Origin: Phaeobacter sp. CECT 5382
GTDB taxonomy: Bacteria; Pseudomonadota; Alphaproteobacteria; Rhodobacterales; Rhodobacteraceae
Reading direction: 5' to 3'
Assembly (NCBI RefSeq): GCF_001457775.1
Contig: NZ_CYSG01000001.1
Location: 248,001 to 312,000 of the forward strand
Length of the DNA: 64,000 bases
Shown here: positions 17,728 to 28,247 of the stretch, piece by piece
Layout: each line of letters begins with the position of its first letter
Position numbering within the stretch: position 1 is the stretch's first letter
Translations under genes and position numbers: made by a program
Notes under the pieces: generated by a model
What the model saw: only the letters and a program-made list of their open reading frames with translations
Told to the model about the DNA's origin: nothing
The model's database searches: none

Positions 17728-19305
17728 ATGACAAAATTTTCCGATCTGAACTTGAATGCCAAGGTCCTCAAAGCCATCGATGAGGCCGGGTATGAATCCC
17801 CAACACCTATTCAGGCAGGCGCTATTCCGCCCGCCCTTGAAGGACGCGATGTTCTTGGTATTGCCCAAACCGGCACTGGTAAGACCGCCTCTTTCACCCT
17901 TCCGATGATCACCTTACTGGCGCGTGGCCGCGCCCGTGCCCGGATGCCACGCAGCCTGGTTTTGTGCCCGACACGTGAATTGGCAGCCCAGGTGGCTGAG
18001 AATTTTGACACTTATACCAAGCACTTGAAGCTCACCAAGGCGCTGCTTATCGGCGGTGTCAGCTTCAAGGAACAAGACCAGCTGATCGACAAAGGCGTTG
18101 ATGTTCTGATCGCCACCCCCGGCCGCCTGCTGGACCATTTCGAACGCGGCAAGCTGCTGCTCACCGGCGTTCAGATCATGGTGGTGGACGAAGCCGACCG
18201 GATGCTGGACATGGGCTTCATCCCTGATATCGAACGCATCTTCTCGCTGACGCCCTTTACCCGCCAGACGCTGTTCTTTTCGGCCACCATGGCGCCCGAG
18301 ATCGAGCGGATCACCAATACCTTCCTCTCTGCGCCGGAACGAATCGAAGTGGCCCGTCAGGCGTCCGCCTCTGAGACGATCGAGCAGAACGTGGTTGTCT
18401 TCAAAGCCTCGCGTAAAGATCGCGAAGCCAGCGAAAAACGGACCGTTTTGCGCGCATTGATTGATCAGGAAGGTGACAAGCTTTCCAACGGGATCGTTTT
18501 CTGCAACCGCAAGTCGGACGTGGATATCGTTGCCAAATCTCTGAAAAAATATGGCTATGATGCGGCTCCCATTCATGGCGACCTTGATCAAAGCCAGCGC
18601 ACCAAAACCCTGGAAGGGTTCCGCGAAGGCAATCTGCGCATTCTGGTAGCCTCGGACGTAGCTGCACGGGGACTTGATGTGCCCAGTGTCAGCCATGTGT
18701 TCAACTTTGATGTTCCCGGCCATCCCGAAGACTACGTGCACCGGATTGGTCGCACCGGGCGGGCCGGACGCGAAGGTAAGGCGATCACCATCTGCTCTGC
18801 CCGCGATGAAAAAGCGCTCGCGGCTGTTGAAGCGCTGCTTCAAAAGGAAATCGCTCGGTTGGAGAACCCGGTGAAAAAGGCTGAGCCTGCCAAGCGCAGC
18901 TCTACGCGCAAAGCTGCGGAAAAACCTGTCAAGGATGCTACCGCCGCTGACAAACCCGTCGCGCAAAGCTCATCCGTTGAAACATCTGCCAGCGACGCGG
19001 CGGCAGAAGCAGGCAAAGCCACGACCGATACATCTGGTGCAGGCAAGTCTGAATCGCGTCGCGGACAGGCTGGCGGAAAATCCGAAGGCAAGTCCAACAC
19101 TCGGTCACGCAAAGCCCCTGCCCAAGCCCCAGCTCCTGCCAAAGCAGCAGAGGAAGCACCCGCTCCTGCCCCCAAGACCCAAAACCAACGCGGTCGCGGT
19201 GGGAAGCAGAATGGCGGGCGTCGCGATGATCGTACTGTCGTTGGTATGGGTGATCACATGCCCAGCTTTATCGCTCTTTCCTTCGACCAACGTCGGGCCG
19301 GATAG
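17728..19305 (+). CDS. DEAD-box ATP-dependent RNA helicase, RhlE type
   Basis: This 525-residue RNA helicase remodels RNA (ribosome assembly, mRNA turnover). Motifs: a Q-motif near SPTPIQ, Walker A AQTGTGKT (46-53), PTREL (81-85), DEAD (154-157), SAT (185-187) and HRIGRTGR (338-345). The core ends near 380. The rest (381-525) is a low-complexity Lys/Ala/Pro/Ser tail ending in a Gly/Arg-rich GRGGKQNGGRR patch, probably RNA-binding. The start at 17728 gives the standard MTKFSDLNL N-terminus; the frame is open further up to 17620 but without conservation. A good intrinsic terminator follows. The tail's length and composition suggest rapid evolution. Confidence 0.92.
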   Translation: MTKFSDLNLNAKVLKAIDEAGYESPTPIQAGAIPPALEGRDVLGIAQTGTGKTASFTLPMITLLARGRARARMPRSLVLCPTRELAAQVAENFDTYTKHLKLTKALLIGGVSFKEQDQLIDKGVDVLIATPGRLLDHFERGKLLLTGVQIMVVDEADRMLDMGFIPDIERIFSLTPFTRQTLFFSATMAPEIERITNTFLSAPERIEVARQASASETIEQNVVVFKASRKDREASEKRTVLRALIDQEGDKLSNGIVFCNRKSDVDIVAKSLKKYGYDAAPIHGDLDQSQRTKTLEGFREGNLRILVASDVAARGLDVPSVSHVFNFDVPGHPEDYVHRIGRTGRAGREGKAITICSARDEKALAAVEALLQKEIARLENPVKKAEPAKRSSTRKAAEKPVKDATAADKPVAQSSSVETSASDAAAEAGKATTDTSGAGKSESRRGQAGGKSEGKSNTRSRKAPAQAPAPAKAAEEAPAPAPKTQNQRGRGGKQNGGRRDDRTVVGMGDHMPSFIALSFDQRRAG

Positions 19306-19357
19306 TCGGGCCAGATAGCCAGCCCGAACGGCAGCTATCGAGTATTTCAATTTCATG

Positions 19358-19392
19358 ACGGCCGCTCTTTTTGGGGGCGGCCGTTTTGTTTT
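19358..19392 (+). terminator. Intrinsic terminator after the helicase gene
   Basis: ACGGCCGC / GCGGCCGT (8-bp stem, 11-nt loop) is followed by TTTTGTTTT on the plus strand, 52 bp after the stop. Confidence 0.85.
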
Positions 19393-19550
19393 AATCAGGG
19401 GTGTTTTGTCGAGTGGCACATCGCCCAGCCCTGCGACCTTTGCAGGTGCAGCATGACGGCAATGTCAAATTGGTCAATGTAATCGCGCCAAAAGATCTCT
19501 ATCTCCTGAGCAACACGATATCCGCACTCTGAAGCTAGAGACACAAGCAT

Positions 19551-19724
19551 ATGAAACAGATCGAAGCCCCGACCCTCTCCATCGCCGACATTCACGCCAT
19601 CGAAGCCCGTGCCCATGAGATGCGCGCCGAGGCCTTGGCCGACGCCATGCGCAGCCTTGGTCGTGGCCTGCGCGCGCTGGCTCTTAAATTCACCGGGATG
19701 TTTTTCCGTCCCCGTCACGCCTAA
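19551..19724 (+). CDS. RSP_7527-family small protein
   Basis: A 57-codon frame encodes MKQIEAPTLSIADIHAIEAR followed by AHEMRAEALADAMRSLG and a basic, hydrophobic C-terminus ending in RPRHA. This matches the pattern I know for short Rhodobacteraceae proteins called RSP_7527 family, related in style to DUF1127 proteins. It is probably an Arg-rich amphipathic RNA- or regulatory-type peptide; the function is unknown. Codon use is normal and a strong terminator follows. The SD is weak (AGAG about ten bases upstream). The 190-bp region upstream is free of other genes and may hold its promoter. Confidence 0.75.
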   Translation: MKQIEAPTLSIADIHAIEARAHEMRAEALADAMRSLGRGLRALALKFTGMFFRPRHA

Positions 19725-19792
19725 GATCTAGGCAGTTATTTTGCCAATCTAGGATCTTCTGCCCGACGTTTTCACTGACGTCACCACTCACG

Positions 19793-19827
19793 AAAAAGCC
19801 TCGGCATATCCTGCCGAGGCTTTTTTT
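19793..19827. terminator. Bidirectional intrinsic terminator
   Basis: AAAAAGCCTCGGCA / TGCCGAGGCTTTTT, a 14-bp stem with loop TATCC, followed by T7 on plus and preceded by A5 (T5 on minus). It serves the RSP_7527-like gene and the convergent rnj operon. Confidence 0.93.
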
Positions 19828-19861
19828 CGTCATTTAGGATCCGTTGCTGACAAATTACTGG

Positions 19862-21532
19862 TCAGCGCATCCGGCTGATCACCACTGTGACCTCAGGCTT
19901 TTTACCGATCTCATTATGGGTGGTCTGACGTGCAATGCGGCGCAACTCACCTTCGAGCTTGTCGTCATCTTTCAAAGTTTTGGCCCCGGCCCGCATCAGA
20001 AACTGGTTCAGGTCTTCCTCCAGTACTTCTGTCAGCGCGGTGTTAGAGCTGCCATTATCCGTCAGACCTTTGATATCGCACCAGGGCTCACCAAGTGGTT
20101 CATCCTCTTCGTCCAGAATCAGCGTCACCACCAGATGGCCATTCAGCGCCATGCGGATACGATCACGCACCACGCCATCCATAGCGCCTATCTTGACGGA
20201 CCCATCAAGATAGGTGCGCCCGGTGTCGATGTATTCCACAACGGAAGGACGTTTGCCGCTGAGATCCAGCATCATACCATTGACCGCGACAATGCTCGGA
20301 ATGCCCTTGGCTTCGCCAAGACGCGCGTGCTGGCGCAGATGGCGGTGTTCGCCGTGCATCGGTACCAGCATGTCCGGTTTCAACAGATCATGCAGCGCTT
20401 CGAGATCGGGACCGTTGGCATGGCCTGAAACGTGATAGAGGCCAGAGCTGTCGTCAACGACATCAACGCCTTTTTCCGAGAACTGGTTGATGATGCGGAT
20501 CACACCGCGCTCATTGCCCGGAATGGTTTTCGAGGAAAACAGGAAGAGGTCGCCCTCTTTCAGCTCCAGCCCGCGATACTTGCCACGTGCCATCTGTGCT
20601 GACGCTGCGCGGCGTTCGCCCTGGCTGCCGGTGGTGATCAGCATCAGATTGTTGCGCGGCATATCCTTGGCTTCTTCGGGAGAGAAGACATTGGGGAAAT
20701 CCGTAAGCACTCCGGTCTGTGTTGCAGCCTCGACCATACGCAGCATCGCGCGGCCAAGAAGTACGACCGAACGCCCGGCGCGGGTGCCCGCCTCTGCCAG
20801 GGTTTTCACCCGTGCGACGTTGGACGCAAAAGTGGTGGCGGCCACCATGCCATTCGCCTCGCCGATCAGGCGGGTGATCTCTTCGGGCAGATCGGATTCA
20901 GACCGGCCTGGAGTTTTGGAAAACACATTTGTAGAATCACAAATCAGCGCTTTGATGCCGGGCTTTGCGATCTCGGACCACATTTCGGGGTCAAAAGCTT
21001 CGCCAACCAGCGGCGTGCGGTCCAGTTTGAAGTCACCGGTATGCACGACACGGCCCGCAGGGCTGTCGATAACCAGACCGCCGCTTTCAGGGATCGAATG
21101 CGCCATCGGCGCAACACCGACGGTAAAGGGGCCAAGCTTGATCACTTCGGGCCAGGCGCCAACAGTCTTGACAACCAGCGGGTCATGGCCGCGCTCTTCC
21201 ATTTTGCGCCGAGCGAGATTGGCAGTAAACGCGCGCGCATAGATCGGCACGTTCAGCTGGCTATAGAGATGCGACACCGCCCCGATATGGTCCTCGTGGC
21301 CGTGGGTGATGAAGATCGCTTCCAACTGGTCGACGCGTTCACGCAGCCAGGTGATGTCGGGCATGATCAGATCAACGCCAGGGGTGCTGTCCATATCCGG
21401 GAAGGCGACGCCCAGATCTACCAGGATCAGACGCTCTTTTCCGGGTTTGCCGTAGCCGTAGACATAGGCATTCATGCCAATTTCACCTGCCCCGCCAAGG
21501 GGCAGATAGATCAGTCGTTCTTTAGTGCTCAT
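19862..21532 (-). CDS. rnj: Ribonuclease J
   Basis: RNase J combines endo- and 5'-3' exoribonuclease activity in mRNA decay and rRNA maturation. The 556-residue protein is a metallo-beta-lactamase/beta-CASP enzyme: metal motif HGHEDH (77-82), later HTGDFK and DSTN, the beta-CASP motif SGHAN, and PMHGEHRHL. The C-terminal dimerisation domain is present. It is last in nuo-birA-coaX-rnj, overlapping coaX by four bases (ATGA), an order also common in other alphaproteobacteria. Confidence 0.95.
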   Translation of the reverse strand: MSTKERLIYLPLGGAGEIGMNAYVYGYGKPGKERLILVDLGVAFPDMDSTPGVDLIMPDITWLRERVDQLEAIFITHGHEDHIGAVSHLYSQLNVPIYARAFTANLARRKMEERGHDPLVVKTVGAWPEVIKLGPFTVGVAPMAHSIPESGGLVIDSPAGRVVHTGDFKLDRTPLVGEAFDPEMWSEIAKPGIKALICDSTNVFSKTPGRSESDLPEEITRLIGEANGMVAATTFASNVARVKTLAEAGTRAGRSVVLLGRAMLRMVEAATQTGVLTDFPNVFSPEEAKDMPRNNLMLITTGSQGERRAASAQMARGKYRGLELKEGDLFLFSSKTIPGNERGVIRIINQFSEKGVDVVDDSSGLYHVSGHANGPDLEALHDLLKPDMLVPMHGEHRHLRQHARLGEAKGIPSIVAVNGMMLDLSGKRPSVVEYIDTGRTYLDGSVKIGAMDGVVRDRIRMALNGHLVVTLILDEEDEPLGEPWCDIKGLTDNGSSNTALTEVLEEDLNQFLMRAGAKTLKDDDKLEGELRRIARQTTHNEIGKKPEVTVVISRMR

Positions 21533-22311
21533 ACAGGAGTACCATTATCCTTGTTGTATTTATGGATGATCTGGAGCCCATGCATGGTGAGATCATCCTC
21601 ATATGCGTCAAACAGATCAGCTGCTTGCTGGAATAGAGGCGCCAGCCCGCCTGTTGAAATCACTTTCATCGGAACTTCACGCTCCGCTTTGATCTGCGCG
21701 CAGATCTCGCGCACCAGACCGATATATCCCCAAAAGACGCCAGACTGCATGCAGGCCACGGTGTTCTTGCCGATGACATTCTCCGGTTTGGAGATGTCCA
21801 CATGCGGCAGGGCTGCGGCTGCCTGATGCAGCGCCTCCAGGCTGAGGTTCACCCCCGGCGCTATCACACCTCCGACATAGGCGCCATCCTCGGCAACCAC
21901 ATCAAAGGTCGTGGCGGTGCCAAAATCGACCATGATCAGATTGCCGCCATAGTGATCAAAGCCCGCAACCGTATTGACCAGACGATCCGGCCCCACGGCC
22001 GTGCCCTCGTCCACCCGGACTGCAACAGGCAAAAGGCAGTCGGATTTTCCAACCACCAGAGGGCGCGTGTTGTAATAGCGATCTGCCAGAACCCGCAGAT
22101 TGAACACCACGCGCGGCACCGTCGACGAGATGATCACATCGGTGATATCGGTCTTGATGCCCTGCAATTCAATAAGTGTGTTGAGCCAGACAAAATACTG
22201 ATCCGCCGTGCGCCGCCAATCGGTGGCGGTGCGCCAGGTGCCCACGAACTGTTCGCCATCCCAGATTGAGAAGACGGTATTGGTATTGCCACAATCAACA
22301 GCCAGAAGCAT
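21529..22311 (-). CDS. coaX: Type III pantothenate kinase
   Basis: CoaX phosphorylates pantothenate in the first step of CoA synthesis. The 260-residue ASKHA-fold protein has the N-terminal DCGNTNT phosphate-binding motif (6-12), the GPDRLVNTVAG segment and MVDFGTATTFD. Type III enzymes need a monovalent cation and are not inhibited by CoA. It lies between birA (15-bp gap) and rnj (4-bp overlap). Confidence 0.95.
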   Translation of the reverse strand: MLLAVDCGNTNTVFSIWDGEQFVGTWRTATDWRRTADQYFVWLNTLIELQGIKTDITDVIISSTVPRVVFNLRVLADRYYNTRPLVVGKSDCLLPVAVRVDEGTAVGPDRLVNTVAGFDHYGGNLIMVDFGTATTFDVVAEDGAYVGGVIAPGVNLSLEALHQAAAALPHVDISKPENVIGKNTVACMQSGVFWGYIGLVREICAQIKAEREVPMKVISTGGLAPLFQQAADLFDAYEDDLTMHGLQIIHKYNKDNGTPV

Positions 22312-22326
22312 CGCCTGCCCTCACAG

Positions 22327-23076
22327 TCAGAAAAAGATATCGGCCGCGGGGATACTCACCCGACCTTTGGCGCTGTTTAGGACAAGGTTGCCCTCCTCGT
22401 CCACCGTCTCAAAGGTTCCTTCGGTCTCTGAAGTGGCAGTACGTGCCGTTATAACCTCCCCCAGTTTGGCCGCACGGGCCAGCCAGGCGGTGCGGATGGG
22501 ACCAAACCCATAGGTGGTGAACTGCAGTTCATAGCGGGCATAGGCGGCTGCCAGTGCTGTGAGGAAGTCCTCTGGCGTCACCTGAACCCCGGTTTCGGAC
22601 AGCAATGAGACCGGCCAGACCGCACCAGGGTCGAGCCATTCCTTCATCGGGGTTTCCACCAGATTGACGCCAATGCCAATCGCCAGATGGGTGACACCGC
22701 TGCCCTGTCCGGCGCTTTCGAGCAAAATTCCTGACAGTTTGCCGCCGTTGAGCAGCACATCATTCGGCCATTTCAGCGCCAACCCTGCTGTGCGCCCCGT
22801 TAGCGCTTCGCAGGCATCATAGACTGCGAGAGCGGCAACAAAGCTGCGCAGTGCCACCTCATTTGGTGCTTCCGTCGGGCGCAGCACCAGTGTGGCCGCA
22901 AAATTGCCCTGTGGGTCTTTCCAGTCGCGCCCACGTCGCCCGCGTCCCTTGGTCTGGCGTCGCGCCAGTATCCACTCCGGCCCCGCGAGGTCCGGTGCGA
23001 TCCGCGCCGCCTCATCCAGGGTGCTGTCGACTTCTTCGAGGATCCGCTTGCCGTAGCCTTCAGGCCAATCTGTCAT
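22327..23076 (-). CDS. birA: Biotin--[acetyl-CoA-carboxylase] ligase (class I BirA)
   Basis: BirA attaches biotin to carrier proteins such as acetyl-CoA carboxylase and, here, probably LiuD. The 249-residue protein has GRGRRGR (44-50) and KWPND (102-106), and lacks an N-terminal DNA-binding domain, so it cannot repress a bio operon like E. coli BirA. GGGAGAG lies four bases before the ATG. The start is only 20 bp after an intrinsic terminator of the nuo operon, so expression probably depends on read-through or a local promoter. Confidence 0.93.
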   Translation of the reverse strand: MTDWPEGYGKRILEEVDSTLDEAARIAPDLAGPEWILARRQTKGRGRRGRDWKDPQGNFAATLVLRPTEAPNEVALRSFVAALAVYDACEALTGRTAGLALKWPNDVLLNGGKLSGILLESAGQGSGVTHLAIGIGVNLVETPMKEWLDPGAVWPVSLLSETGVQVTPEDFLTALAAAYARYELQFTTYGFGPIRTAWLARAAKLGEVITARTATSETEGTFETVDEEGNLVLNSAKGRVSIPAADIFF

Positions 23077-23095
23077 TGTGCTCTCCCTTCAAGGC

Positions 23096-23128
23096 AAAAA
23101 GGCCCGATCCATCGGATCAGGCCCTTTT
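23096..23128 (-). terminator. Intrinsic terminator between nuoN and birA
   Basis: On the minus strand, GGCCTGATCC pairs with GGATCGGGCC (one G-U pair) around loop GAT, and A/T flanks extend the stem, followed by TTTTT. It sits 19 bp after the nuoN stop and 20 bp before birA. Confidence 0.85.
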
Positions 23129-23146
23129 CCAGAGATGTCATAGAGG

Positions 23147-24586
23147 TCAGTTGACCAGGGTCGCTGCCGCAGCAGCCGCTGCGCCGTCGACACCAAACAT
23201 GTTGATGATCCCAAGCACCATCACCGCAGCAGAGCCCATCAGGAAAACCCAGAGCACCGGCGAGGTGGAGCGATCAAGATCTTCGCTCTCTTCACCGAAA
23301 TACATGTAGTAAACGATGCGCAGGTAATAAAAGGCACCAATGACAGAGGCTACGACACCGGCAATGGCCAGCCAGGCCAACCCAGCTTCATAGGCTGCAC
23401 GCAGGACATAAAGTTTACCAAAGAACCCCAGCATCGGCGGCACACCAGCCAGACTGAACAACAGCACCAGCACCGCCAGCGCCTTGCCCGGCTCGCGACG
23501 GGAATACTGGTTCAGAGCCTGGATGTCGGTCACGGGCTGGCCGTCTTTTTGTAGCATCAAGATAAAGGCAAAGGTGCCGATATTCATCGAAACGTAGATC
23601 GCCATATAGACCAGCATCGCCTCGACACCCATTTGGGTGCCGGCCGCAAGACCCATGAGCGCATAGCCCATATGGGCAATCGACGAATAGGCCATCAGGC
23701 GTTTGATGTCGCGCTGACCGATCGCAGCCACAGCACCAACAAACATCGACAGCAGCGACAGCACTGCAACCACTTGGCTCCAGTCGCTGACTGCGTGACC
23801 AAAGGCATCATGCATGACCCGTGCGAACAGGCCCATGGCAGCAACCTTGGGCGCTGAAGCAAAGAAAGCCGTCACCGGCGTCGGCGCGCCCTCGTAGACA
23901 TCGGGTGTCCACATGTGGAAAGGCACGGCAGAAACCTTGAAGCCGAGGCCAGAAATCAGCAAGACGATGCCGAACAGCATCCCGACAGAAATCTCGCCGT
24001 GCTGTGCAACTTCGATGATGCCGGAAAACTTGGTGGTTCCGGCAAAGCCGTAGACCAGTGAGGCGCCATAAAGCAGCAGACCGGAGGACAGCGCACCCAG
24101 TACAAAATACTTGAGCCCCGCCTCGGTTGATTTTGCACTGTCGCGGCGCATCGAGGCGACCACATAGAGCGCCAGAGACTGCAGCTCGAGCCCCATGTAG
24201 AGCGACATCAGATCGCCAGCAGAGACCATCATCATCATGCCGACCGCGCTGAGCGCGACCAGAATCGGGTACTCAAAGCGCAGCATGCCACGGCGTGACA
24301 TGTACTCCTGCCCCATGATCAAAACAGCAGAGGCCGACAGCAGGATCGCAACCTTGGCAAAACGGGCAAAGCCATCATCGATGAACATGCCGCCAAAGGC
24401 CTCATGCGTGCCTTCTCCACTGGTACCAATCCAGAGCGCTAGCGCAGCCATCAGCCCGGACGTGGACCAGACCAGCGTGGAGGCCAGGTTGTCCTTGCCG
24501 GTGTAGACTGCGCCCAGCAGGGCGGCCATGGCGTAAAGTGCCAGGATAATCTCTGGCAGAATTACGGAGAGATCAGCTTGGATCAT
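23147..24586 (-). CDS. nuoN: NADH-quinone oxidoreductase subunit N
   Basis: NuoN is an antiporter-like proton-pumping membrane subunit of complex I. The 479-residue protein has about 14 hydrophobic helices, the conserved Lys-bearing segments ([15 protein letters not shown]), the [20 protein letters not shown] helix and the C-terminal region typical of NuoN. Last nuo gene; it starts 14 bp after nuoM. C-terminal Ala-rich end. Confidence 0.96.
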   Translation of the reverse strand: MIQADLSVILPEIILALYAMAALLGAVYTGKDNLASTLVWSTSGLMAALALWIGTSGEGTHEAFGGMFIDDGFARFAKVAILLSASAVLIMGQEYMSRRGMLRFEYPILVALSAVGMMMMVSAGDLMSLYMGLELQSLALYVVASMRRDSAKSTEAGLKYFVLGALSSGLLLYGASLVYGFAGTTKFSGIIEVAQHGEISVGMLFGIVLLISGLGFKVSAVPFHMWTPDVYEGAPTPVTAFFASAPKVAAMGLFARVMHDAFGHAVSDWSQVVAVLSLLSMFVGAVAAIGQRDIKRLMAYSSIAHMGYALMGLAAGTQMGVEAMLVYMAIYVSMNIGTFAFILMLQKDGQPVTDIQALNQYSRREPGKALAVLVLLFSLAGVPPMLGFFGKLYVLRAAYEAGLAWLAIAGVVASVIGAFYYLRIVYYMYFGEESEDLDRSTSPVLWVFLMGSAAVMVLGIINMFGVDGAAAAAAATLVN

Positions 24587-24600
24587 CTGTCCAGGCCCCC

Positions 24601-26148
24601 TTAGTGCGACGCAATCTGGGTGGCTGCAGAGGTATCCGCGGCTGCCAGAGACTGGTTGAAATTGGCGATCAGCGCTTCAGTCGACGGACTGATGATATCG
24701 GTGATCAGCGAAGGATAAACACCAAGAAGAATGGTCATCACCACCAGCGGCGCAAAGATGAACCGTTCCCGCGTATCCATATCCTGAATTGTCTTCAGGC
24801 TGCCCTTGATCAGATCGCCAAAGACCACCCGACGATACAGCCAAAGCGCATAACAGGCCGAGAAGATCACACCGGACGCAGCAACTGCCGCAACCCAGGT
24901 ATTTTTCTGGAACGCCCCCATCAGGGTGAGGAATTCACCCACAAAGCCGGACGTGCCTGGAAGGCCTACGTTGCCCATGGTGAAGAACATGAAGATCAGT
25001 GCAAAGGCTGGCATCCGAATGACCAGACCGCCATAGGCGTCGATCTCTCGGGTGTGCATCCGATCGTAGATCACCCCGACACACAAGAACAGCGCCGCCG
25101 AGATGAAGCCGTGGCTCAGCATCTGAAAGATCGCACCGTCAATACCCTGCTGGTTGGCCGAAAAGATCCCCATGGTGACAAAACCCATATGCGCGACCGA
25201 AGAATAGGCGATGAGCTTTTTCATATCTTCCTGCACCATCGCCACCAGCGAGGTATAGACCACGGCAATCGCAGACATCCAAAGGATCACATCTGTCATC
25301 ACCTCCGTCCCAACTGGGAACATCGGCAGTGAGAAGCGCAAGAAGCCGTAGCCGCCCATTTTGAGCAGGATCGCAGCAAGTACTACAGACCCAGCTGTTG
25401 GCGCCTGCACGTGCGCATCGGGCAGCCAGGTGTGGACCGGCCACATCGGCATCTTCACTGCAAAAGACGCAAAGAAGGCCAGGAACATCAGGGTTTGCAT
25501 ACCGCCTACCACATGAATGCCTAGCACATCAAAGCTAGCGGCCGAGAAACTATGGCTCAGCAGGGTCTCGATATCAGTGGTGCCGGCATCGGCATACATC
25601 GCCACCATCGCCACCAGCATCAACACCGACCCAAGCAACGTGTAGAGGAAAAACTTGAAAGAGGCATAGATGCGCTCTTTGCCACCCCAGATGCCGATGA
25701 TCAGGAACATCGGGATCAAGCCAGCCTCAAAGAACATATAAAACAGCACCAGATCCAGCGCCATGAAGACACCCAACATCAGGGTCTCCAGCAGCAAGAA
25801 GGCGATCATGTATTCTTTGACGCGGGTCGTGACACCCCAACTCGCCAGAATGGTCAGCGGCATCACGAATGTGGTCAGCATCACAAACAGCACCGAGATG
25901 CCGTCGACGCCCATCTTGTATTTCAGGCCAAAGACCCAGTCGCGCTCTTCCAGAAACTGAAAGCCGGTATTGGCGGGATCAAACTGCGCATAAATCCCCA
26001 ATGACACCAGAAAGGTGATCGAGGTGGCCAGAAGCGCCAGCCATTTCGCATTGCGTTGCGCCGCCGCATCCTCGCCACGCATGAGCAGCGCCATGATGGC
26101 AGCCGCCGCAGCAGGGATGAAAGTGACAATAGAAAGAAGGTTGTCCAT
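24601..26148 (-). CDS. nuoM: NADH-quinone oxidoreductase subunit M
   Basis: NuoM is the second antiporter-like subunit. From the ATG at 26148 the protein has 515 residues, with the conserved Glu helix ([20 protein letters not shown]), [19 protein letters not shown] and [16 protein letters not shown]. The ATG shares one base with the nuoL stop (TGATG), so the two are coupled; an upstream in-frame extension to 26334 lies inside nuoL and is not used. Confidence 0.96.
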   Translation of the reverse strand: MDNLLSIVTFIPAAAAAIMALLMRGEDAAAQRNAKWLALLATSITFLVSLGIYAQFDPANTGFQFLEERDWVFGLKYKMGVDGISVLFVMLTTFVMPLTILASWGVTTRVKEYMIAFLLLETLMLGVFMALDLVLFYMFFEAGLIPMFLIIGIWGGKERIYASFKFFLYTLLGSVLMLVAMVAMYADAGTTDIETLLSHSFSAASFDVLGIHVVGGMQTLMFLAFFASFAVKMPMWPVHTWLPDAHVQAPTAGSVVLAAILLKMGGYGFLRFSLPMFPVGTEVMTDVILWMSAIAVVYTSLVAMVQEDMKKLIAYSSVAHMGFVTMGIFSANQQGIDGAIFQMLSHGFISAALFLCVGVIYDRMHTREIDAYGGLVIRMPAFALIFMFFTMGNVGLPGTSGFVGEFLTLMGAFQKNTWVAAVAASGVIFSACYALWLYRRVVFGDLIKGSLKTIQDMDTRERFIFAPLVVMTILLGVYPSLITDIISPSTEALIANFNQSLAAADTSAATQIASH

Positions 26149-28241
26149 CAGTGGGCTCCTCCGCCGATCGACATCCAGGTGATCAGGGCTGCAACGCCCA
26201 GCACCATCCAAAAGGCATAGGTAAAGATGAAACCGGACTGGGCCCGGCCTGCGAGACGGGTGAAGAAGGGAACAATGCCCATGGCCACACCATTGAGGAA
26301 GCCATCGATGGTCTTGCCATCGCCGCGCTTCCACAGGAAGCGGCCAAGTGCCAGAGCGGGTTTGACAAAGATCGCGTCATAAAGCTCGTCAAAGTACCAC
26401 TTGTTCTTGAGGAACAGATAGAGCGGCTGAAAGTTGTCGGCCAGGCGCTTGGGCAGGCTCGGGTTCACGATGTAGAACCAGATCGCCAACACAAGTCCCA
26501 GGGACATGGCAATAAAGGGAGAGACCTTGACCCAATTCGGCGCGGCATGGGCGTCGTCCAACACATGGTTGTCAGGTGCAAAGTAAAGTGCCCCCTCGCC
26601 CGGTTTGCCAGCAAAGACATAGTGATGCTCTGCTTTGGCGGCAGCGTCACCGTGGCCAGCCTCTTCGCCGTGCTCATCCGTGGCTTCGCCATGGGCATCA
26701 GCCGAAGCTTCCGCAACAGGAATGCCGTAGAATTTGCCAACTTGATCGGCGTGGCCAAAGAAGCTGCCGTACCAGATCATGCCCGAAAAGACCGCACCCA
26801 GCGCCAGAACGCCAAGCGGGATCAGCATGGTCAAGGGGCTTTCATGAGCGTGGTCATGGGTGTGCTTGTCGCCGCGTGCCTTACCAAAGAAAGTCAGGAA
26901 CATCAGACGCCAGCTATAGAAAGAGGTCATGAAGGCAGCAACCACCAGCGCCCAGAAGCCGAACATCGACCCGCCTGCATAGGCACTTTCGATAATGGCA
27001 TCCTTGGACAGGAAGCCTGCAAAACCAATATGGGTCAGCGGAATGCCAACACCGGTGATCGCAAGCGTGCCAATCATCATCGCCCAGTAGGTGTAGGGGA
27101 TCTTTTTGCGCAGGCCGCCGTAGTTATTCATGTCCTGCTCGTGGTGCATCGCGTGGATCACCGAGCCGGCACCCAGAAACAGCATCGCCTTAAAGAAGGC
27201 ATGCGTGAACAGGTGGAACATTGCCGCCGAATACATTCCGACGCCAGCGGCCACAAACATGTAGCCCAGCTGCGAACAGGTTGAATAGGCGATGACGCGT
27301 TTGATGTCGGTCTGAACCAGACCCACGGTGGCAGCAAAGAAGGCAGTGGCTGCACCAAGTACAGTGATGAACATTGTCGCCTCGGGCGCCACTTCCATCA
27401 ATGGCGACATACGGCAGACCAGGAAAACACCGGCAGTAACCATGGTGGCGGCGTGAATCAGCGCCGAAACAGGTGTCGGGCCTTCCATCGCATCTGGCAG
27501 CCAGGTGTGCAAAATCAACTGCGCCGATTTCCCCATGGCGCCAATGAACAGCAAAACCGCCAGCAGGTTGGCCGCGTTCCATTCGCCCCACAGGAAGCTC
27601 AACTGCGTTTCAGCAATCTCTGGGGTGGCCGCAAAGATCTCGTCAAAGTTGATGCTGTCTGTCAGCAGGAACAGACCAAAGATCCCCAGCGCAAAACCAA
27701 AATCCCCAACTCGATTGACGATGAAAGCCTTCATCGCCGCCGCATTGGCGCTTGGCTTGCGGTAGTAAAAGCCGATCAGAAGGTATGAGGCAACGCCCAC
27801 GCCTTCCCAGCCAAAGAACATCTGCACCAGATTGTCCGAGGTCACCAGCATCAGCATGGCGAAGGTAAAGAACGACAGATAGGCAAAGAAGCGCGGCTTG
27901 TAGCTTTCGCCCTCTTTCCACTGCGGATCATCGGCCATGTAGCCAAAGCTATAGAGATGCACGAGACTGGAGACCGAGGTCACAACGATCAGCATCAGCG
28001 CCGTCAGGCGATCCAAGCGAATGCCCCAGGACGTATTCAGGCTACCGCTTTCGATCCAGGTCATCAGCTCGATCTGACGAGTGACACCATCAAAACCAAG
28101 GAAAGTGATCCAGGACAGCAGGGCCGACAGGAACAACAGGCCCGTCGCCGTCACCATGGCGGCTTTTTCGCCGATAAACTTGTGGCCAAAGCCGCAAATC
28201 AGCGCACCCACGAGAGGGGCAAAAAGGAGGATGGTTTCCAT
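26148..28241 (-). CDS. nuoL: NADH-quinone oxidoreductase subunit L
   Basis: NuoL is the distal antiporter-like subunit with the long lateral helix. The 697-residue protein has [44 protein letters not shown] and [16 protein letters not shown]. Two polar insertions are visible in the C-terminal part: a His-rich patch near residue 455 (THDHAHE) and an Ala/Glu/His-rich stretch near 505-540 ([16 protein letters not shown]). These suggest a metal-binding or surface loop. It starts six bases after nuoK. Confidence 0.96.
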   Translation of the reverse strand: METILLFAPLVGALICGFGHKFIGEKAAMVTATGLLFLSALLSWITFLGFDGVTRQIELMTWIESGSLNTSWGIRLDRLTALMLIVVTSVSSLVHLYSFGYMADDPQWKEGESYKPRFFAYLSFFTFAMLMLVTSDNLVQMFFGWEGVGVASYLLIGFYYRKPSANAAAMKAFIVNRVGDFGFALGIFGLFLLTDSINFDEIFAATPEIAETQLSFLWGEWNAANLLAVLLFIGAMGKSAQLILHTWLPDAMEGPTPVSALIHAATMVTAGVFLVCRMSPLMEVAPEATMFITVLGAATAFFAATVGLVQTDIKRVIAYSTCSQLGYMFVAAGVGMYSAAMFHLFTHAFFKAMLFLGAGSVIHAMHHEQDMNNYGGLRKKIPYTYWAMMIGTLAITGVGIPLTHIGFAGFLSKDAIIESAYAGGSMFGFWALVVAAFMTSFYSWRLMFLTFFGKARGDKHTHDHAHESPLTMLIPLGVLALGAVFSGMIWYGSFFGHADQVGKFYGIPVAEASADAHGEATDEHGEEAGHGDAAAKAEHHYVFAGKPGEGALYFAPDNHVLDDAHAAPNWVKVSPFIAMSLGLVLAIWFYIVNPSLPKRLADNFQPLYLFLKNKWYFDELYDAIFVKPALALGRFLWKRGDGKTIDGFLNGVAMGIVPFFTRLAGRAQSGFIFTYAFWMVLGVAALITWMSIGGGAH

Positions 28242-28247
28242 GATGCT

